From Alphaproteobacteria bacterium (GTDB lineage Bacteria; Pseudomonadota; Alphaproteobacteria; UBA8366): a stretch of 5,453 bases of DNA. A program made the position numbers and the translations under genes. The stretch's first letter is position 1, and each line of letters begins with the position of its first letter. Shown here piece after piece: positions 5,267 through 5,453 of the stretch. The notes below the pieces were generated by a model that was given only the letters and a program-made list of their open reading frames with translations, was not told where the DNA came from and did no database searches. The stretch spans positions 1 through 5,453 of the forward strand of contig JABJCS010000593.1 of the NCBI GenBank assembly GCA_018665505.1, in the 5' to 3' direction.

Positions 5267-5453
5267 GTGAAATTCGAGAATTCCTTCGACGTATCCCTGC
5301 CACCCACCGAGGCCTGGCCGGTGCTGATGGACGTGGAGCGCATCGCTCCCTGCATGCCGGGGGCGACACTAACCGAACTGGTCGACGACAAGACCTTCAA
5401 GGGCACGGTCTCGGTGCGCCTCGGCCCGGTGGCGCTGACCTTCGCGGGCGAAG
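5267..5453 (+). CDS. coxG: CoxG-like SRPBCC-family protein (CO dehydrogenase subunit G), N-terminal part, 3' end outside window
   Basis: A GTG at 5267 is preceded by AAGGAG at 5253-5258 with 8 nt spacing, a strong ribosome site. The frame is open to the window end, giving 62 residues. The translation begins MKFENSFDVSLPPTEAWPVL, continues MDVERIAPCMPGATLTE, then KGTVSVRLGPVALTFAGE. This is the conserved N-terminus of CoxG proteins: the W-x-x-L-x-D-x-x-x-I-A-x-C-x-P-G-A motif and the K-x-x-V-x-x-x-x-G-P-V strand. CoxG is a START/SRPBCC-fold protein of about 150-200 residues. In Oligotropha it anchors the molybdenum-containing CO dehydrogenase to the membrane; homologues accompany many related xanthine-oxidase-family hydroxylases. 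Its position suggests coxL/M/S-like or similar genes may follow to the right, or it may be an orphan. The family call is firm; a CO-specific role is not shown. Confidence 0.85.
   Translation, partial: MKFENSFDVSLPPTEAWPVLMDVERIAPCMPGATLTELVDDKTFKGTVSVRLGPVALTFAGE

Noticed and set aside
1..5453. A search for mobile elements, CRISPR repeats, tRNAs, riboswitches, toxin-antitoxin pairs or phage genes.
   Set aside because: No terminal repeats, regularly spaced repeats, cloverleaf or transposase/integrase-like motifs were seen by eye. The window is filled by housekeeping-style metabolic and redox genes.

Overview
The window looks like ordinary chromosomal DNA of a moderately GC-rich bacterium. The product families (LLM-class flavin or F420 oxidoreductases, SnoaL-like protein, DUF2269, DCC-family protein, CoxG) and the tight spacing suggest a proteobacterium, probably an alphaproteobacterium. 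That assignment rests on protein flavour only; no rRNA or other marker is present. I see no tRNA, rRNA, CRISPR array, insertion sequence or large repeat, and no gene-free stretch over 300 bases.

Layout, left to right. (1) Bases 3-512, plus strand: the C-terminal part of an LLM-class oxidoreductase whose 5' end lies outside the window. (2) Bases 519-4471, minus strand: a compact run read right to left. It encodes a second LLM-class oxidoreductase (TIGR03620-like), a SnoaL/NTF2-fold protein, a rhodanese-domain protein, a DUF2269 membrane protein, an atypical SDR, a DoxX-like membrane protein, and a DCC-family (DUF393) thiol-disulfide protein. Gaps are 14, 4, 12 and 1 nt, followed by a 76-nt overlap and an ATGA overlap, so this is almost certainly one transcription unit. 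(3) Bases 4472-4582: a divergent intergenic region. (4) Bases 4583-5218, plus strand: a Nudix hydrolase of the CoA-pyrophosphatase type. (5) Bases 5267-5453, plus strand: the start of a CoxG-like SRPBCC protein that runs off the right edge. CoxG homologues usually accompany aerobic CO dehydrogenase or related molybdenum hydroxylases, so such genes may lie to the right.

Two points stand out. The SDR and DoxX-like ORFs look like two halves of one known SDR-DoxX fusion protein, broken by a single-base frame change that one extra A in the run at 1281-1284 would repair. The minus-strand operon also joins a rhodanese, two small four-helix membrane proteins (DUF2269 and DoxX-like), an SDR lacking the usual catalytic Tyr, and a CxxC thiol protein. 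That set resembles a membrane thiol/sulfur redox module, placed downstream of what looks like a small-molecule oxidation pair (LLM enzyme plus SnoaL-like protein). The joint function is inference. I found no clear evidence of a wholly new system such as defence, a mobile element or structured RNA.
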